Numbered from the stretch's first letter, positions 8,460 through 18,431 are shown. The stretch: DNA of 64,000 bases from JAUYQR01 sp031415015 (GCA_031415015.1 JANOQT010000015.1:57089-121088); one strand, 5' to 3'. The notes: generated from the letters alone by a model not told the origin. Program-made: numbers and translations.

Positions 8460-9580
8460 GCCCGCACCAGCGCGGCGGTGGCAATCGCCGCGATGCCTTC
8501 CTCGCGGCCGGTAAAGCCCAACCGTTCCGACGTGGTCGCCTTGACCGACACCAGCCCCATATCCACCCCCATGATCCGCGCCAGTTCCGCTTGCATCGCA
8601 ACGGCATGCGGGCCGATCTTCGGACGCTCGCAGACCAGTGTTACATCGCAATTGGCCAGCCGGTAGCCGCGCTGCGCCATTAAACCCACGGCATGAGCCA
8701 GAAAAATATGGCTCGCCGCGCCCTTCCATTGCGGATCGCTAGGCGGGAAATGCCGCCCGATATCGCCCTCGGCCAATGCGCCATAGAGTGCATCGGTCAG
8801 CGCGTGCATGCCGACATCGGCGTCGGAATGACCCAGCAGCGCCTTGTCATGCGGCAGCTTCACCCCGCAAAGCCAGACGTGATCGCCCGCCGTAAAGGCA
8901 TGCACGTCATAGCCATTGCCCAAACGCACATCCATCATCCGGTCCCGCAAGATCGCCTCGGCCCGCGCGAAATCGCCGGGAAAGGTCAGCTTCAGGTTCG
9001 ACTCCTCGCCTTCGACGATGGCCACGTCAAGCCCCGCCGCCTGCGCGACCCCTACATCGTCCGCCGCACCGCCGGGATGCGCCCGGTGTGCCGCCAGAAT
9101 CGCCTCATAATGAAAAGCTTGCGGCGTTTGCGCGCGATACAGGCCGTTGCGGTCCTGCGTGCCCGCGACCAGACCCGCAGCGCCGCGCCACAGCGCATCG
9201 GTGACCGCAAGGGCCGGGGCCGCGCCAGGGCGATCCGCCAAAGCCGCGAGCAGCCGCCCGATCAGCGCGGGCGACGGGAAGGGCCGCGCGCCGTCGTGGA
9301 TCAGGACTCGCGTCACATCCGACCCCGCCAACGCCTCAAGCGCCGCGCGGACCGATGCATCGCGTGTCGCCCCACCTTCAACCAGAAGGGCATCGTGTCC
9401 AAGCGCTTCGGCCCGGGCGCGGTCTTCGGGGCGGATCACCAGGACCTGCCGCATGCCGATAAACGCCGCCAGCGTGTGGGCCAGCACCGGGCGCTGGCCA
9501 AGCGTTTGCCATTGCTTGGGAACATCGCCGCCGATGCGGCTGCCGGTGCCTGCTGCAACGATGATGACGGCGGTGGTCAT
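8456..9580 (-). CDS. ispDF: Bifunctional IspD/IspF of the MEP isoprenoid pathway
   Basis: A fused enzyme of 374 residues. Residues 1 to about 213 are the 4-diphosphocytidyl-MEP synthase: IIVAAGTGSRIGGDVPKQW binds CTP and VLIHDGARPF lies in the active site. Residues from about 216 are the 2C-methyl-erythritol-2,4-cyclodiphosphate synthase: GNGYDVHAF supplies metal ligands Asp225 and His227, with GHSDADVGMHALTDALYGA and GDIGRHFPPSDP following. The fusion is usual in alphaproteobacteria. The gene heads the overlapping run ispDF-pgpA-pncC and is divergent from dusB. Confidence 0.97.
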   Translation of the reverse strand: MTTAVIIVAAGTGSRIGGDVPKQWQTLGQRPVLAHTLAAFIGMRQVLVIRPEDRARAEALGHDALLVEGGATRDASVRAALEALAGSDVTRVLIHDGARPFPSPALIGRLLAALADRPGAAPALAVTDALWRGAAGLVAGTQDRNGLYRAQTPQAFHYEAILAAHRAHPGGAADDVGVAQAAGLDVAIVEGEESNLKLTFPGDFARAEAILRDRMMDVRLGNGYDVHAFTAGDHVWLCGVKLPHDKALLGHSDADVGMHALTDALYGALAEGDIGRHFPPSDPQWKGAASHIFLAHAVGLMAQRGYRLANCDVTLVCERPKIGPHAVAMQAELARIMGVDMGLVSVKATTSERLGFTGREEGIAAIATAALVRA

Positions 9581-9766
9581 GGGTCCATCCTGTGGTTACG
9601 CCAATCTCTAGGGCAGGGCGCGTCGCATGACAATCTGGCGCGGTATCAGGCTTGGATGCCTATTTTTTGTGCATCGCATGATTTTAAGCCATTATATGCC
9701 CGTGTTGCCTTGGCGCTGCCGTGGCAGGACGTTACCTACCTGTCAACGCGCACAAGGATTAGGCAG

Positions 9767-10744
9767 TTGCAATTTACCCTCGGCCCTTTGCGGATCGACC
9801 CTCCGGTGCTGCTGGCCCCGTTGGCCGGGATCACCGACTTGCCGTTCCGACGGCTGGTCGCGCGGTTCGGCGCTGGTCTGGTGGTCAGCGAGATGGTTGC
9901 GTCGGAAGAAGTGGTCCGCGCCAGACCCGAAGCGCGCGCCCGCGCCGAGCTTGGGTTTGGCGATCAGGCCACCTCGGTGCAGCTTGCCGGGCGCGAGCCG
10001 TACTGGATGGCCGAGGCCGCCCGTTATGTCGAAGCGCAGGGCGCGCAGGTCATCGACATCAACATGGGCTGCCCGTCGAAACGCGTGACCACGGGACTGT
10101 GCGGGTCGGCCCTGCTGCGCGATCTTGATCTGGCGATCCGGTTGATTGACGCCGTGGTGCAGGCGGTCAAGGTGCCGGTGACGCTGAAAACCCGGCTTGG
10201 CTGGGACGACAGCCTGCTGAACGCGCCCGATCTGGCCCGCCGGGCAGAGGCATCGGGCGTCCGGATGATCACCATCCATGGCCGCACCCGCTGTCAGTTC
10301 TACAAGGGCCGCTCCGATTGGCTGGCGATCCGCGCGGTGAAGGATGCCGTGACGATCCCCGTCATCGCCAATGGGGACATCATCGACACCGCCACCGCCC
10401 GCGAAGCGCTGCGCCTGTCCGGGGCAGACGGCGTAATGATCGGGCGCGGCGCACAGGGTGCACCGTGGCGGCTGGCGCAGGTGGCGCATGACCTGTTCGG
10501 CACGCCTGCGCCGCAGGTTCCCGAAGGCCACGCCCGGGCCGACGTCATCTTGCATCACTACGACGACATGCTGTCGTTTTATGGTCGCGACCTTGGGTTG
10601 CGAATGGCCCGCAAGCACCTTGGCTGGTATCTGGAGGACGCCGGTCTGGACCATGCCCGCGAAGCCATCCTTACCTCGACCGATCCCGCCGAGGTCACCC
10701 GACGTGTCCGCGACGCCTTTGCCGACATGGAGCAGGCGGCATGA
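9767..10744 (+). CDS. dusB: tRNA-dihydrouridine synthase B (NifR3)
   Basis: FMN enzyme that reduces uridine to dihydrouridine in the tRNA D-arm. Diagnostic segments are LLAPLAGITDLPFRRLV, VSEMVASEE, DINMGCPSKRVTTGLCGSALLRD (active Cys in MGCPSK), ITIHGRTRCQFYKG, IPVIANGDI and GVMIGRGAQGAPW. The start is placed at the TTG at 9767 because AGGATTAGG precedes it and it yields the normal length (325 residues); an in-frame ATG at 9656 would add 37 residues with no family resemblance. The stop overlaps the ntrB start in an ATGA junction. This nifR3-ntrB-ntrC order is classical for Rhodobacter relatives. Confidence 0.94.
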   Translation: MQFTLGPLRIDPPVLLAPLAGITDLPFRRLVARFGAGLVVSEMVASEEVVRARPEARARAELGFGDQATSVQLAGREPYWMAEAARYVEAQGAQVIDINMGCPSKRVTTGLCGSALLRDLDLAIRLIDAVVQAVKVPVTLKTRLGWDDSLLNAPDLARRAEASGVRMITIHGRTRCQFYKGRSDWLAIRAVKDAVTIPVIANGDIIDTATAREALRLSGADGVMIGRGAQGAPWRLAQVAHDLFGTPAPQVPEGHARADVILHHYDDMLSFYGRDLGLRMARKHLGWYLEDAGLDHAREAILTSTDPAEVTRRVRDAFADMEQAA

Positions 10745-11844
10745 GCCCTTACCGCATGCCCTATCCGGTGCCGGGGGTGATCTGGGCCTCGCTGCCCTTG
10801 CCAGCGCTGCTGATCGACGCCAATGCCCGCATCCTTGAGGTCAACCCGGCGGCAGAGACATTCCTCAACGCCTCCGACAAGGCGCTGCGCGGCCAGCCCG
10901 CCTTTGACCGGCTGGCAATCGATGCGCCGATGGAAGAGGCGCTTGCCCGCGCCCGCGCCAACCAGTCGCCCCTGAATATCAACGATGTGGACGTGACCAC
11001 CGGCGAACGCCCGCCGGTGCAATGCACCATTCACCTGGCCCCGATGGCCGACAACCCCGACGTTGTCATGCTGATCCTCAGCCCCCGCGAAATCGCCGAC
11101 CGGCTGGGCCGGTCGATGGGGGTGAAATCCGCCGCCCGCTCCGCCATCGGCATGGCCGAGATGCTGGCGCATGAGATCAAGAACCCCCTCGCAGGCATTT
11201 CCGGTGCCGCGCAACTGCTGTCGATGAGCCTGACGCCCGAGGATCAGGAGCTGACCGATCTGATCGTCGAGGAAACCCGCCGCATCGTGAAGCTGCTGGA
11301 ACAGGTGGAACAGTTCGGCAATATCCGCCCGCCGGACCGCAAACCCGCCAACCTGCATGACGCACTGGACCGGGCCCGCAAATCCGCGCTGGTAGGTTTT
11401 GCCGCGCATATGACCATTCTGGAGGATTACGACCCTTCATTGCCGCCCACCTTTGCCGACACCGATCAGTTGATGCAGGTCTTCCTGAACCTGATCAAGA
11501 ATGCCGCCGAAGCCTGCCGCGAAGGTGGCACGATCCGCCTGCGCACCTTCTATGACCTGTCGCTCAGGATGCGTCGCAAGGACGGTGCCCCCGCCGCGTT
11601 GCCCCTGCAGATCGAGATCATCGACGACGGCCCCGGCATCAAACCCGAGATCGCATCTGAGATTTTCGAGCCCTTCGTCTCGGGCCGCGAAAACGGTACC
11701 GGACTTGGCCTGGCGCTGGTCTCCAAGATCATCTCTGACCACGAGGGCTGGATTTCGGTGGATTCCGTCCCCGGCCGGACCGTGTTCCGCGTCTCGTTGC
11801 CGATGGCGCCCAAAGACAAGAAACCCCTGAAGGAGGCCCCGTAA
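10741..11844 (+). CDS. ntrB: Nitrogen-regulation sensor kinase/phosphatase NtrB
   Basis: Soluble histidine kinase of 367 residues that controls phosphorylation of NtrC in response to the PII protein, that is, to nitrogen status. Residues 12-115 form a PAS-like sensory domain (ALLIDANARILEVNPAAETFL). The H-box is MLAHEIKNPLAG with phospho-acceptor His144. The ATPase domain shows the N-box LNLIKNAAEA, G1 IDDGPGI and G2 GTGLGLAL. No transmembrane segment is present. It overlaps dusB upstream and ntrC downstream (TAATG), indicating coupled translation of sensor and regulator. Confidence 0.96.
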   Translation: MSPYRMPYPVPGVIWASLPLPALLIDANARILEVNPAAETFLNASDKALRGQPAFDRLAIDAPMEEALARARANQSPLNINDVDVTTGERPPVQCTIHLAPMADNPDVVMLILSPREIADRLGRSMGVKSAARSAIGMAEMLAHEIKNPLAGISGAAQLLSMSLTPEDQELTDLIVEETRRIVKLLEQVEQFGNIRPPDRKPANLHDALDRARKSALVGFAAHMTILEDYDPSLPPTFADTDQLMQVFLNLIKNAAEACREGGTIRLRTFYDLSLRMRRKDGAPAALPLQIEIIDDGPGIKPEIASEIFEPFVSGRENGTGLGLALVSKIISDHEGWISVDSVPGRTVFRVSLPMAPKDKKPLKEAP

Positions 11845-13208
11845 TGGATGGAACGGTATTGGTGGCGGATGATGACCGCACGATCCGCACGGTGCTGACC
11901 CAGGCGCTGACCCGCGCCGGATGCAAGGTTCACGCGACGTCCAGCCTGATGACGCTGATGCGCTGGGTCGAGGAAGGCAAAGGCGATCTGGTCATCTCGG
12001 ACGTGATCATGCCCGACGGCAACGGGCTGGATGCGTTGCCGCGCATCGCCAAGATGCGGCCCGGGCTGCCGGTGATCGTGATCTCGGCGCAGAACACCAT
12101 CATGACGGCGATTCAGGCGGCCGAGGCGGAGGCCTTCGATTACCTGCCCAAACCCTTCGACCTGCCCGATCTGATGAAACGCTCCGCCCGCGCGCTGGAT
12201 CAGAAACGCCGGGGCCCGAAAGTGGTGATCGCCCCCCGCGATGCGGGCGACGATCTGCCGCTGGTGGGGCGCACGGCGGCGATGCAGGCGCTGTACCGGC
12301 TGGTGGCGCGGGTGATGAACACCGACCTGTCGGTGCTGATCACCGGCGAGTCCGGCACCGGCAAATCGCTGATCGGCCGCGCGATCCATGACTTTTCCGA
12401 CCGGCGCACCCTGCCGTTTGTGGTGGCTCAAGCTGCCGATCTGGCTGGCATCGACGGCCCTTCGTCCCTGATGGCACGGGCGCGGGGCGGTTCTATCGTG
12501 TTCGACGAGGTGGGCGATTACGACGATGACACGCAGGCCCGCGTTGTCCGGATGCTGGACCATCTGGGCGACAACGCCCCGCGCATCATGGCGACCAGCC
12601 AGATCGACCTTGGCCAGCGCATGGACGGCGGCGGGTTCCGGTCCGATCTGTTCTACCGGCTGGGCGGCGTGACCCTGAACGTGCCCTCGCTGCGCGAACG
12701 GGTCGATGACATCCCGCTTTTGGCCGAGCATTTTCTGGCCAAGGGTGAGCGTGACATGGGCACCGTTCGCCGCCTGTCGAACGACGCGCGCGATCTGGTG
12801 CGCGCCTACAGCTGGCCCGGCAACGTCCGCCAGCTGGAAAACACCATCCGCCGCCTTCTGGTCACCGCGTCCGAGGCCGAGATTGCCAAGTCCGAGGTGG
12901 AACAGGTCTTGGGCAACCAGCCCGCCGCCGAACCCCGCAGCGGCGGGGGCGAGGGCGAAAAACTGTCAGCTTCTGTCGCGCGGCACCTGAAGCGTTACTT
13001 CGATCTGCATGGCGGCCAGCTGCCGCCGCCCGGCGTCTATCAACGCATCCTGCGCGAGGTGGAAATGCCGCTGATCGAAATTGCACTGGACGCAACTGCC
13101 GGAAATCAGGCGAAATGCGCCGATCTGCTGGGGATCAACCGCAATACCTTGCGCAAGAAGATCACCGATCTCGATATCCGCGTGACACGACGCCGCAAGC
13201 TGATGTAG
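11844..13208 (+). CDS. ntrC: Nitrogen response regulator NtrC lacking the GAFTGA loop
   Basis: Response regulator of 454 residues. The receiver domain has the phospho-acceptor Asp53 in LVISDVIMPDG. The AAA+ domain follows with Walker A GESGTGKS at 168-175 and Walker B-like IVFDEV at 218-223; a Fis-type helix-turn-helix (NQAKCADLLGINRNTLRKKI) ends the protein. Between Walker A and Walker B the segment is shortened (AQAADLAGIDGPSSLMARARGG) and the sigma-54 contact motif GAFTGA is absent. Rhodobacter capsulatus NtrC is known to lack this motif and to act with the housekeeping sigma factor, so the same is expected here. Confidence 0.95.
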   Translation: MDGTVLVADDDRTIRTVLTQALTRAGCKVHATSSLMTLMRWVEEGKGDLVISDVIMPDGNGLDALPRIAKMRPGLPVIVISAQNTIMTAIQAAEAEAFDYLPKPFDLPDLMKRSARALDQKRRGPKVVIAPRDAGDDLPLVGRTAAMQALYRLVARVMNTDLSVLITGESGTGKSLIGRAIHDFSDRRTLPFVVAQAADLAGIDGPSSLMARARGGSIVFDEVGDYDDDTQARVVRMLDHLGDNAPRIMATSQIDLGQRMDGGGFRSDLFYRLGGVTLNVPSLRERVDDIPLLAEHFLAKGERDMGTVRRLSNDARDLVRAYSWPGNVRQLENTIRRLLVTASEAEIAKSEVEQVLGNQPAAEPRSGGGEGEKLSASVARHLKRYFDLHGGQLPPPGVYQRILREVEMPLIEIALDATAGNQAKCADLLGINRNTLRKKITDLDIRVTRRRKLM

Positions 13209-13224
13209 TTCCGCCACATCTTTC

Positions 13225-15564
13225 GTGTCTTTTCGGTTTCACCCGGACGGGCATCAAGATATAGTGGAGGTTGGGCAGTTTCGCCCTGCCAGTCGGGCTC
13301 ATCTGGTGGATCGCACAGTAAGCAGGGATGTCTGGACACGGTTTTCGCGTCTGCGCCGGCAACGCCGGGTGCAGACGGCGTTCACGCTTGGGCTGGTGTT
13401 TCTGGGCCCTGTGCTGGCTGTGGCGACCTTTCTGGCGATGGGGCCGTTCAATCAGGGCGCGGCCTCGCCCTATCTTCGGCTGATCCTGCTGTCCGACCTT
13501 GTCTATGTGCTGGTCATCGCCGCCCTTGTGCTGCGACGGGTGGCCCGGCTGATCGCCGACCGGCGCAGCCAATCCGCCGGGTCGCGGCTGCACATGCGGC
13601 TGTCGGGCGTGTTCATGCTGATCGCGCTGATCCCGACGGTTCTGGTCGCGGTTTTCGCGGTGCTGTCGGTGAACATCGGGCTTGAGGGCTGGTTTTCCGA
13701 ACGGGTGCGTTCGGTTGTCGGATCATCGTTGTCCGCCGCGCAGGCCTATGAGGCGGTCCAGCGCGATGATCTGGTGGACGATGTGCTGGCTCTTGCGGGT
13801 TACCTGAACCTTGCCAAGCAAAAGACCGTCTTCCTGCGCGATGATCAGTTGCGCCCGCTGCTCAGTCAGGGCCAGCAGGCCATCCAGCGCGGCTTGAAAG
13901 AGGCGTACCTCGTCGATGGCGCTGGCGCGCTGAAAACCCGTGGCGAGCGGTCGTATCTGTTTGATTTCGAGAAACTCTCATCGGACAGTCTGGAACAGGC
14001 AAAGCTTGGCAACACGGTGCTGATCCCCGACTGGACGAACAACGAATTTCGCGCGCTGGTGTTCCTTGAGGCGTTTCCGGACCGCTATCTCTATGTCAGC
14101 CGCACGGTTGACGGATCCATCCTGTCGCTGCTGGACGAAACCCAGGAAACCGTCCAGTTGTACAACCAGCTGGAAAGCGAACGCGGGCGGCTGCTGTTCA
14201 ATTTCGGCCTGATCTACCTTGGCTTTGCGTTGATCCTGATCCTTGCCGCGATCTGGCTGGGCCTGTGGTTCGCCGAACGCCTGTCGCGCCCGGTCGGACG
14301 GTTGGCGGGGGCCGCGCAGCGGGTGGGCGGCGGCGATCTGGACGTGCAGGTGACCGAAGAAGACGGCGACGACGAGATTGCCATGCTGGGCCGCCTGTTC
14401 AACCAGATGACCCGCCAGCTGAAAGGTCAGCGCGAGGCGTTGATGGATGGCCACCGCCAGACCGAACGCCGACGCCGCCTGTTCGATTCGGTGTTGTCCA
14501 ACGTCACTGCCGGGGTGATCGGTCTTGACGGTGAGGGCAGCGTCGATTTCGTCAACCGGGCCGCCGAACGGCTGCTGGATATTCCGGATGGACAGGTTGA
14601 AATTCCCCTGTCGGCAGCCGTCCCTGAATTTGCCCCGCTGTTCGACCGGCTGCGCGAAGGCACTGGCTCGGCGGTGCAGGAAGAGGTCCGCCTGACCCGC
14701 AAGGGCAAGCTGGAAAGCCTGCTGGTTCGCATGTCGGTGCGGCGCAACGATGCCGGGCGGCTGGAGGGCTATGTGGTGGCGTTTGACGATGTGACCGACC
14801 TGGTGTCGGCGCAGCGGATGGCCGCCTGGGGCGACGTGGCCCGCCGCATCGCGCACGAGATCAAGAACCCGCTGACCCCGATCCAACTGTCCGCCGAACG
14901 CATCAAGCGCAAGTTTGCGGCTCAGGTGAAAGACCCCGAAGATCTGGAACAGTACACCGACGTTATCATCCGTCAGACCAATGACCTGCGCCGGATCGTC
15001 GACGAGTTCTCGAAATTCGCCCGCATGCCGGAACCCGACCGCCGCGAGTGTGATCTGGCCGCACTGCTGCGCGGTGCGGTGCTGTTGCAGGAAAACGGTC
15101 AGCCCTCGGTGCGGTTTGTCTCCGACATCCCGAAAGCGCCGCTGACCATGGACCTGGACGCGACGATGATCGGGCAGGCCTTCACAAACCTGATCAAGAA
15201 CGCCGGGGAAGCTATTGAAACGCTGCATGAAAAGGGCGCAACTCCCGGCTACGCGCCGGAAATCCGCATCACGCTGGAAGCCGATGACACCGAATCCGTG
15301 ATCCGCATCATGGACAACGGTACCGGCCTGCCACCCGACCGCGCCCGGCTGTTTGAACCCTACGTCACCACCCGCGACAAGGGTACCGGCCTTGGCCTGT
15401 CCATCGTCAAGAAGATCATCGAAGAACATGGCGGCACGCTTGCCTTGCTTGACGCACCCGTTTTCGACGGCAACGCCCATGCGGGGGCCATGGCAGAGAT
15501 CCGCCTGCCACGGCTTGCCCGCCGCCGGGCCAAATCACAAAGCCCGCACGGGCAGGGAGGTTGA
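13225..15564 (+). CDS. ntrY: Membrane sensor kinase NtrY
   Basis: Inner-membrane histidine kinase, partner of NtrX. Several hydrophobic segments occupy the N-terminal part (FTLGLVFLGPVLAVATFLAM; LILLSDLVYVLVIAALVL; VFMLIALIPTVLVAVFAVL) and one more (LLFNFGLIYLGFALILILAAIWLGLWF) precedes a HAMP-like domain. A PAS domain, the H-box RRIAHEIKNPLTPIQLSAERIKR, the N-box LIKNAGEA and the ATP-binding motifs MDNGTGLPP and GTGLGLSI follow. The start is uncertain: GTG at 13225, 16 bases after ntrC, is the longest choice; GTGs near 13264 and 13306 would also retain the first membrane segment. Confidence 0.92.
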   Translation: MSFRFHPDGHQDIVEVGQFRPASRAHLVDRTVSRDVWTRFSRLRRQRRVQTAFTLGLVFLGPVLAVATFLAMGPFNQGAASPYLRLILLSDLVYVLVIAALVLRRVARLIADRRSQSAGSRLHMRLSGVFMLIALIPTVLVAVFAVLSVNIGLEGWFSERVRSVVGSSLSAAQAYEAVQRDDLVDDVLALAGYLNLAKQKTVFLRDDQLRPLLSQGQQAIQRGLKEAYLVDGAGALKTRGERSYLFDFEKLSSDSLEQAKLGNTVLIPDWTNNEFRALVFLEAFPDRYLYVSRTVDGSILSLLDETQETVQLYNQLESERGRLLFNFGLIYLGFALILILAAIWLGLWFAERLSRPVGRLAGAAQRVGGGDLDVQVTEEDGDDEIAMLGRLFNQMTRQLKGQREALMDGHRQTERRRRLFDSVLSNVTAGVIGLDGEGSVDFVNRAAERLLDIPDGQVEIPLSAAVPEFAPLFDRLREGTGSAVQEEVRLTRKGKLESLLVRMSVRRNDAGRLEGYVVAFDDVTDLVSAQRMAAWGDVARRIAHEIKNPLTPIQLSAERIKRKFAAQVKDPEDLEQYTDVIIRQTNDLRRIVDEFSKFARMPEPDRRECDLAALLRGAVLLQENGQPSVRFVSDIPKAPLTMDLDATMIGQAFTNLIKNAGEAIETLHEKGATPGYAPEIRITLEADDTESVIRIMDNGTGLPPDRARLFEPYVTTRDKGTGLGLSIVKKIIEEHGGTLALLDAPVFDGNAHAGAMAEIRLPRLARRRAKSQSPHGQGG

Positions 15565-15567
15565 AAG

Positions 15568-16962
15568 ATGAGCATTCTGATCGTTGACGATGAACAGGAC
15601 ATCCGCGAACTGGTCGGTGACATCCTGCGCGACGAAGGTTTCACCGTGCGATTGGCGGGCAATTCCGACGATTGCATGGCCGAAATCAACGCCGAACCGC
15701 CGGCCCTGATGATCCTCGATATCTGGCTGAAAGACAGCCGGATGGACGGGATCGACATCCTCAAGACCGTAAAGCGCGACAATCCCGATATTCCGGTGGT
15801 GATTATATCCGGCCACGGAAACATTGAGATCGCCGTCGCCGCGATCAAACAGGGCGCCTACGACTTTATCGAAAAGCCCTTCAACATCGACCAGCTGATG
15901 GTTGTCGTTGCCCGCGCGATGGAAACCTCGCGTCTGCGCCGCGAAAATCTGGAACTGCGCCGCAAGGATGTGACGTCGACCGAAATGATCGGGTCGTCCA
16001 CTGCGTTCAAGACGCTGAAATCCAATCTGGAAAAGGTCACCAAATCCAACGGCCGCGTCATGCTGACCGGTCAGCCGGGATCCGGCAAGGAAATGGCGGC
16101 GCGCTACATCCACCTGAATTCCAACCGTGCGACGGCGCCTTTCGTCACCGTATCCTCCGCCAGTATCGAACCCGAACGGATGGAAGAGGTGCTGTTTGGC
16201 CGCGAAACCGCCGAACGCGGGGTGGAGCCGGGCCTGCTGGAACAGGCGCACGGCGGTGTGGTCTATTTCGACGAGGTGGCCGACATGCCGCTTGGCACCC
16301 AGTCAAAAATCCTGCGGGTGCTGACCGAACAGCAGTTCACCCGTGTCGGCGGTGCAGACAAGGTCCGCGTCGATCTGCGCGTCGTCTCCTCCACCACCCG
16401 CGATCTGCGGGCGGAAATCGGGCTGGGCCGCTTTCGTCAGGAACTGTACGACCGGCTGAACGTGGTGCCGATCCCGGTGCCCGCGCTGGCCGAACGGCGC
16501 GAGGATGTGCCGGAACTGACCCGGCATTTCGTGGACTGGTTCCACCGCACCCAAGGCCTGCCCGCGCGCAGGCTGTCCTCCGAGGCCGAGGCGATGCTGC
16601 AGACCATGCCCTGGCCCGGCAACATCCGCCAGTTGCGCAACGTGATCGAGCGCGTGCTGATCCTGGGCGACAGTTCCGGCCCGATCGAGCCGCGCGAACT
16701 GCCCGGCAATGAGCCCAAGCCCGAAACCGACAGCGCCATCTCGCTGTCCGGCACCATCGCGACATTGCCCCTGCGCGAGGCGCGCGAGTTGTTTGAACGC
16801 GAGTATCTGCTGACCCAGATCAACCGGTTCGGCGGTAACATCAGCCGCACCGCCAGTTTTGTCGGCATGGAACGCTCGGCCTTGCACCGCAAGCTGAAGT
16901 CGCTGGGCGTGGTCGGCAACGCCAAGGGCGGTCGCCCGACGTTCACCGATTACGACGAATAG
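15568..16962 (+). CDS. ntrX: Response regulator NtrX, without canonical GAFTGA
   Basis: A 464-residue NtrC-family regulator, four bases after ntrY. The receiver carries Asp51 in ALMILDIWLKDS. The AAA+ domain has Walker A GQPGSGKE (about 168-175) and Walker B VVYFDEVADMPLGTQ; a Fis-type HTH lies at the C-terminus (FGGNISRTASFVGMERSALHRKL). Where sigma-54 activators have GAFTGA after the FG(H/R)E segment, this protein has FGRETAERGVEPGLLEQAHGG, so direct sigma-54 activation is doubtful. NtrYX systems in this group have been linked to nitrogen, redox and cell-envelope control; the exact regulon cannot be told from here. Confidence 0.94.
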   Translation: MSILIVDDEQDIRELVGDILRDEGFTVRLAGNSDDCMAEINAEPPALMILDIWLKDSRMDGIDILKTVKRDNPDIPVVIISGHGNIEIAVAAIKQGAYDFIEKPFNIDQLMVVVARAMETSRLRRENLELRRKDVTSTEMIGSSTAFKTLKSNLEKVTKSNGRVMLTGQPGSGKEMAARYIHLNSNRATAPFVTVSSASIEPERMEEVLFGRETAERGVEPGLLEQAHGGVVYFDEVADMPLGTQSKILRVLTEQQFTRVGGADKVRVDLRVVSSTTRDLRAEIGLGRFRQELYDRLNVVPIPVPALAERREDVPELTRHFVDWFHRTQGLPARRLSSEAEAMLQTMPWPGNIRQLRNVIERVLILGDSSGPIEPRELPGNEPKPETDSAISLSGTIATLPLREARELFEREYLLTQINRFGGNISRTASFVGMERSALHRKLKSLGVVGNAKGGRPTFTDYDE

Positions 16963-17049
16963 CTGCCCGCAGGGCAATGGGGGGTGGCGGTTGACCCAAG
17001 CCCGCCGATCTGACATTCAGACCGGGCAAGGCGTGTCCGGGGTTCTTCG

Positions 17050-18426
17050 ATGAAAGTCATCATCTGCGGCGCGGGTCAGGTCGGCTGGCAGATTGCCCGG
17101 CATCTTTCGGGCGAAAAGAACGACGTCACGGTGGTTGACGTGAACGCCGACCTCGTGCGCCGCGCGACCGAGACGCTGGATGTGCAGGGCGTGGTTGGTT
17201 TTGCCAGCCACCCGGATGTGCTGGAAAAAGCCGGGGCGCGCGACGCTGACATGATCATCGCCGCCACCCATTCGGATGAGGTGAACATGGTCACCTGTCA
17301 GGTGGCGCAGACCGTGTTCAACATCACCCGCAAGATCGCCCGCATCCGCGCGCAGAACTATCTGCATCCGCTGTACGGTGACCTGATGAACCATGACCGG
17401 CTGGCCATTGATGTGGTGATCAGCCCGGAACGCGAGGTGGCAGAGGCAGCACTGCAACGCCTCGCCGCCCCCGCCACCTTTGACACCGAGATTTTCATGG
17501 GCGGGCGGGCGCAGCTGCTGGGCATTCAGTTGTCCGAGGATTGCCCGGTGCTGAACACGCCGCTGCGTCAGCTGAACGAACTGTTCTCGACCCTGCGCGC
17601 CATCGTCGTGGGCATCCGGCGCGAGGATCGTCTGTTTGCGCCAGAATCGGGCGATCAGCTTTTGACCGAAGATCAGATCTACGTCTTCACTCATTCGGAA
17701 GACGTGAACCGCACGCTGGAAATCTTTGGCAAGAAGACGAAAAAGCAGGAACGCATCGTCATCATCGGCGGTGGTAACGTCGGGCTTGCCGTCGCCCGCG
17801 CGCTGGAGGCACGGACGGACAGGGTGCGCGCCAAGATCATCGAGAAAAACCGCGCCACCGCCGAACACGCCGCCGACGGGCTGGAACGCACCATCGTTCT
17901 GAACGGGGATGGCATGGACATCGACATGTTGATGGAAGCGTCCATCGACCGGGCCGATGCGGTTCTGGCGGTGACCGACGATGACAAGACAAACCTTCTG
18001 GTGGCTGTGCGGGCCAAGCAGGCAGGCTGCCAGATGGCGATCGCGCTGGTCAACGACCCGACGCTTGCGCCGCTGATGGCACCGCTGGACATTGACGCCT
18101 ACATCAACCCGCGGGCGACCACGGTGTCGTCGATCCTGCGCCATATCCGCCATGGCCGGGTGCGCGGCGTCTATTCCATCGGTGATGCCGAGGCGGAACT
18201 GATCGAGGCGCAGGTGATGTCCACCTCGCCGATCTCGGGCCGTCTGGTGCGCGAGATCGAGTTTCCCGAAGGCGTTCTCGTCGGCGCGGTGATGAAGGGC
18301 GAAAAGGTGCTGAAACCCACCGGCGATCTGCGCATCGACCCCGGTGATGTCATCGCATTGTTTGCCATGACCAAGGATGTCCCGGAAGTGGAGCGCCTGT
18401 TGCAGGTCTCCATCGACTTTTTCTGA
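17050..18426 (+). CDS. trkA: Trk potassium-uptake regulatory subunit TrkA
   Basis: Cytoplasmic NAD(H)-binding gating subunit of the Trk potassium transporter, 458 residues. Two RCK units are visible, each beginning with a Rossmann motif: VIICGAGQVGWQIAR at the N-terminus and IVIIGGGNVGLAVARAL in the second half. Each is followed by a TrkA-C domain (for example EVLVGAVMKGEKVLKPTGDLRIDPGDVIALFA region at the end). It lies five bases before trkH, so channel and regulator are co-expressed. The location just downstream of ntrX is usual in alphaproteobacteria. Confidence 0.96.
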   Translation: MKVIICGAGQVGWQIARHLSGEKNDVTVVDVNADLVRRATETLDVQGVVGFASHPDVLEKAGARDADMIIAATHSDEVNMVTCQVAQTVFNITRKIARIRAQNYLHPLYGDLMNHDRLAIDVVISPEREVAEAALQRLAAPATFDTEIFMGGRAQLLGIQLSEDCPVLNTPLRQLNELFSTLRAIVVGIRREDRLFAPESGDQLLTEDQIYVFTHSEDVNRTLEIFGKKTKKQERIVIIGGGNVGLAVARALEARTDRVRAKIIEKNRATAEHAADGLERTIVLNGDGMDIDMLMEASIDRADAVLAVTDDDKTNLLVAVRAKQAGCQMAIALVNDPTLAPLMAPLDIDAYINPRATTVSSILRHIRHGRVRGVYSIGDAEAELIEAQVMSTSPISGRLVREIEFPEGVLVGAVMKGEKVLKPTGDLRIDPGDVIALFAMTKDVPEVERLLQVSIDFF

Positions 18427-18431
18427 TCCGC

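Noticed and set aside
13978..15480. A 500-codon open frame on the minus strand
   Set aside because: Antisense to ntrY, which carries all histidine-kinase motifs.
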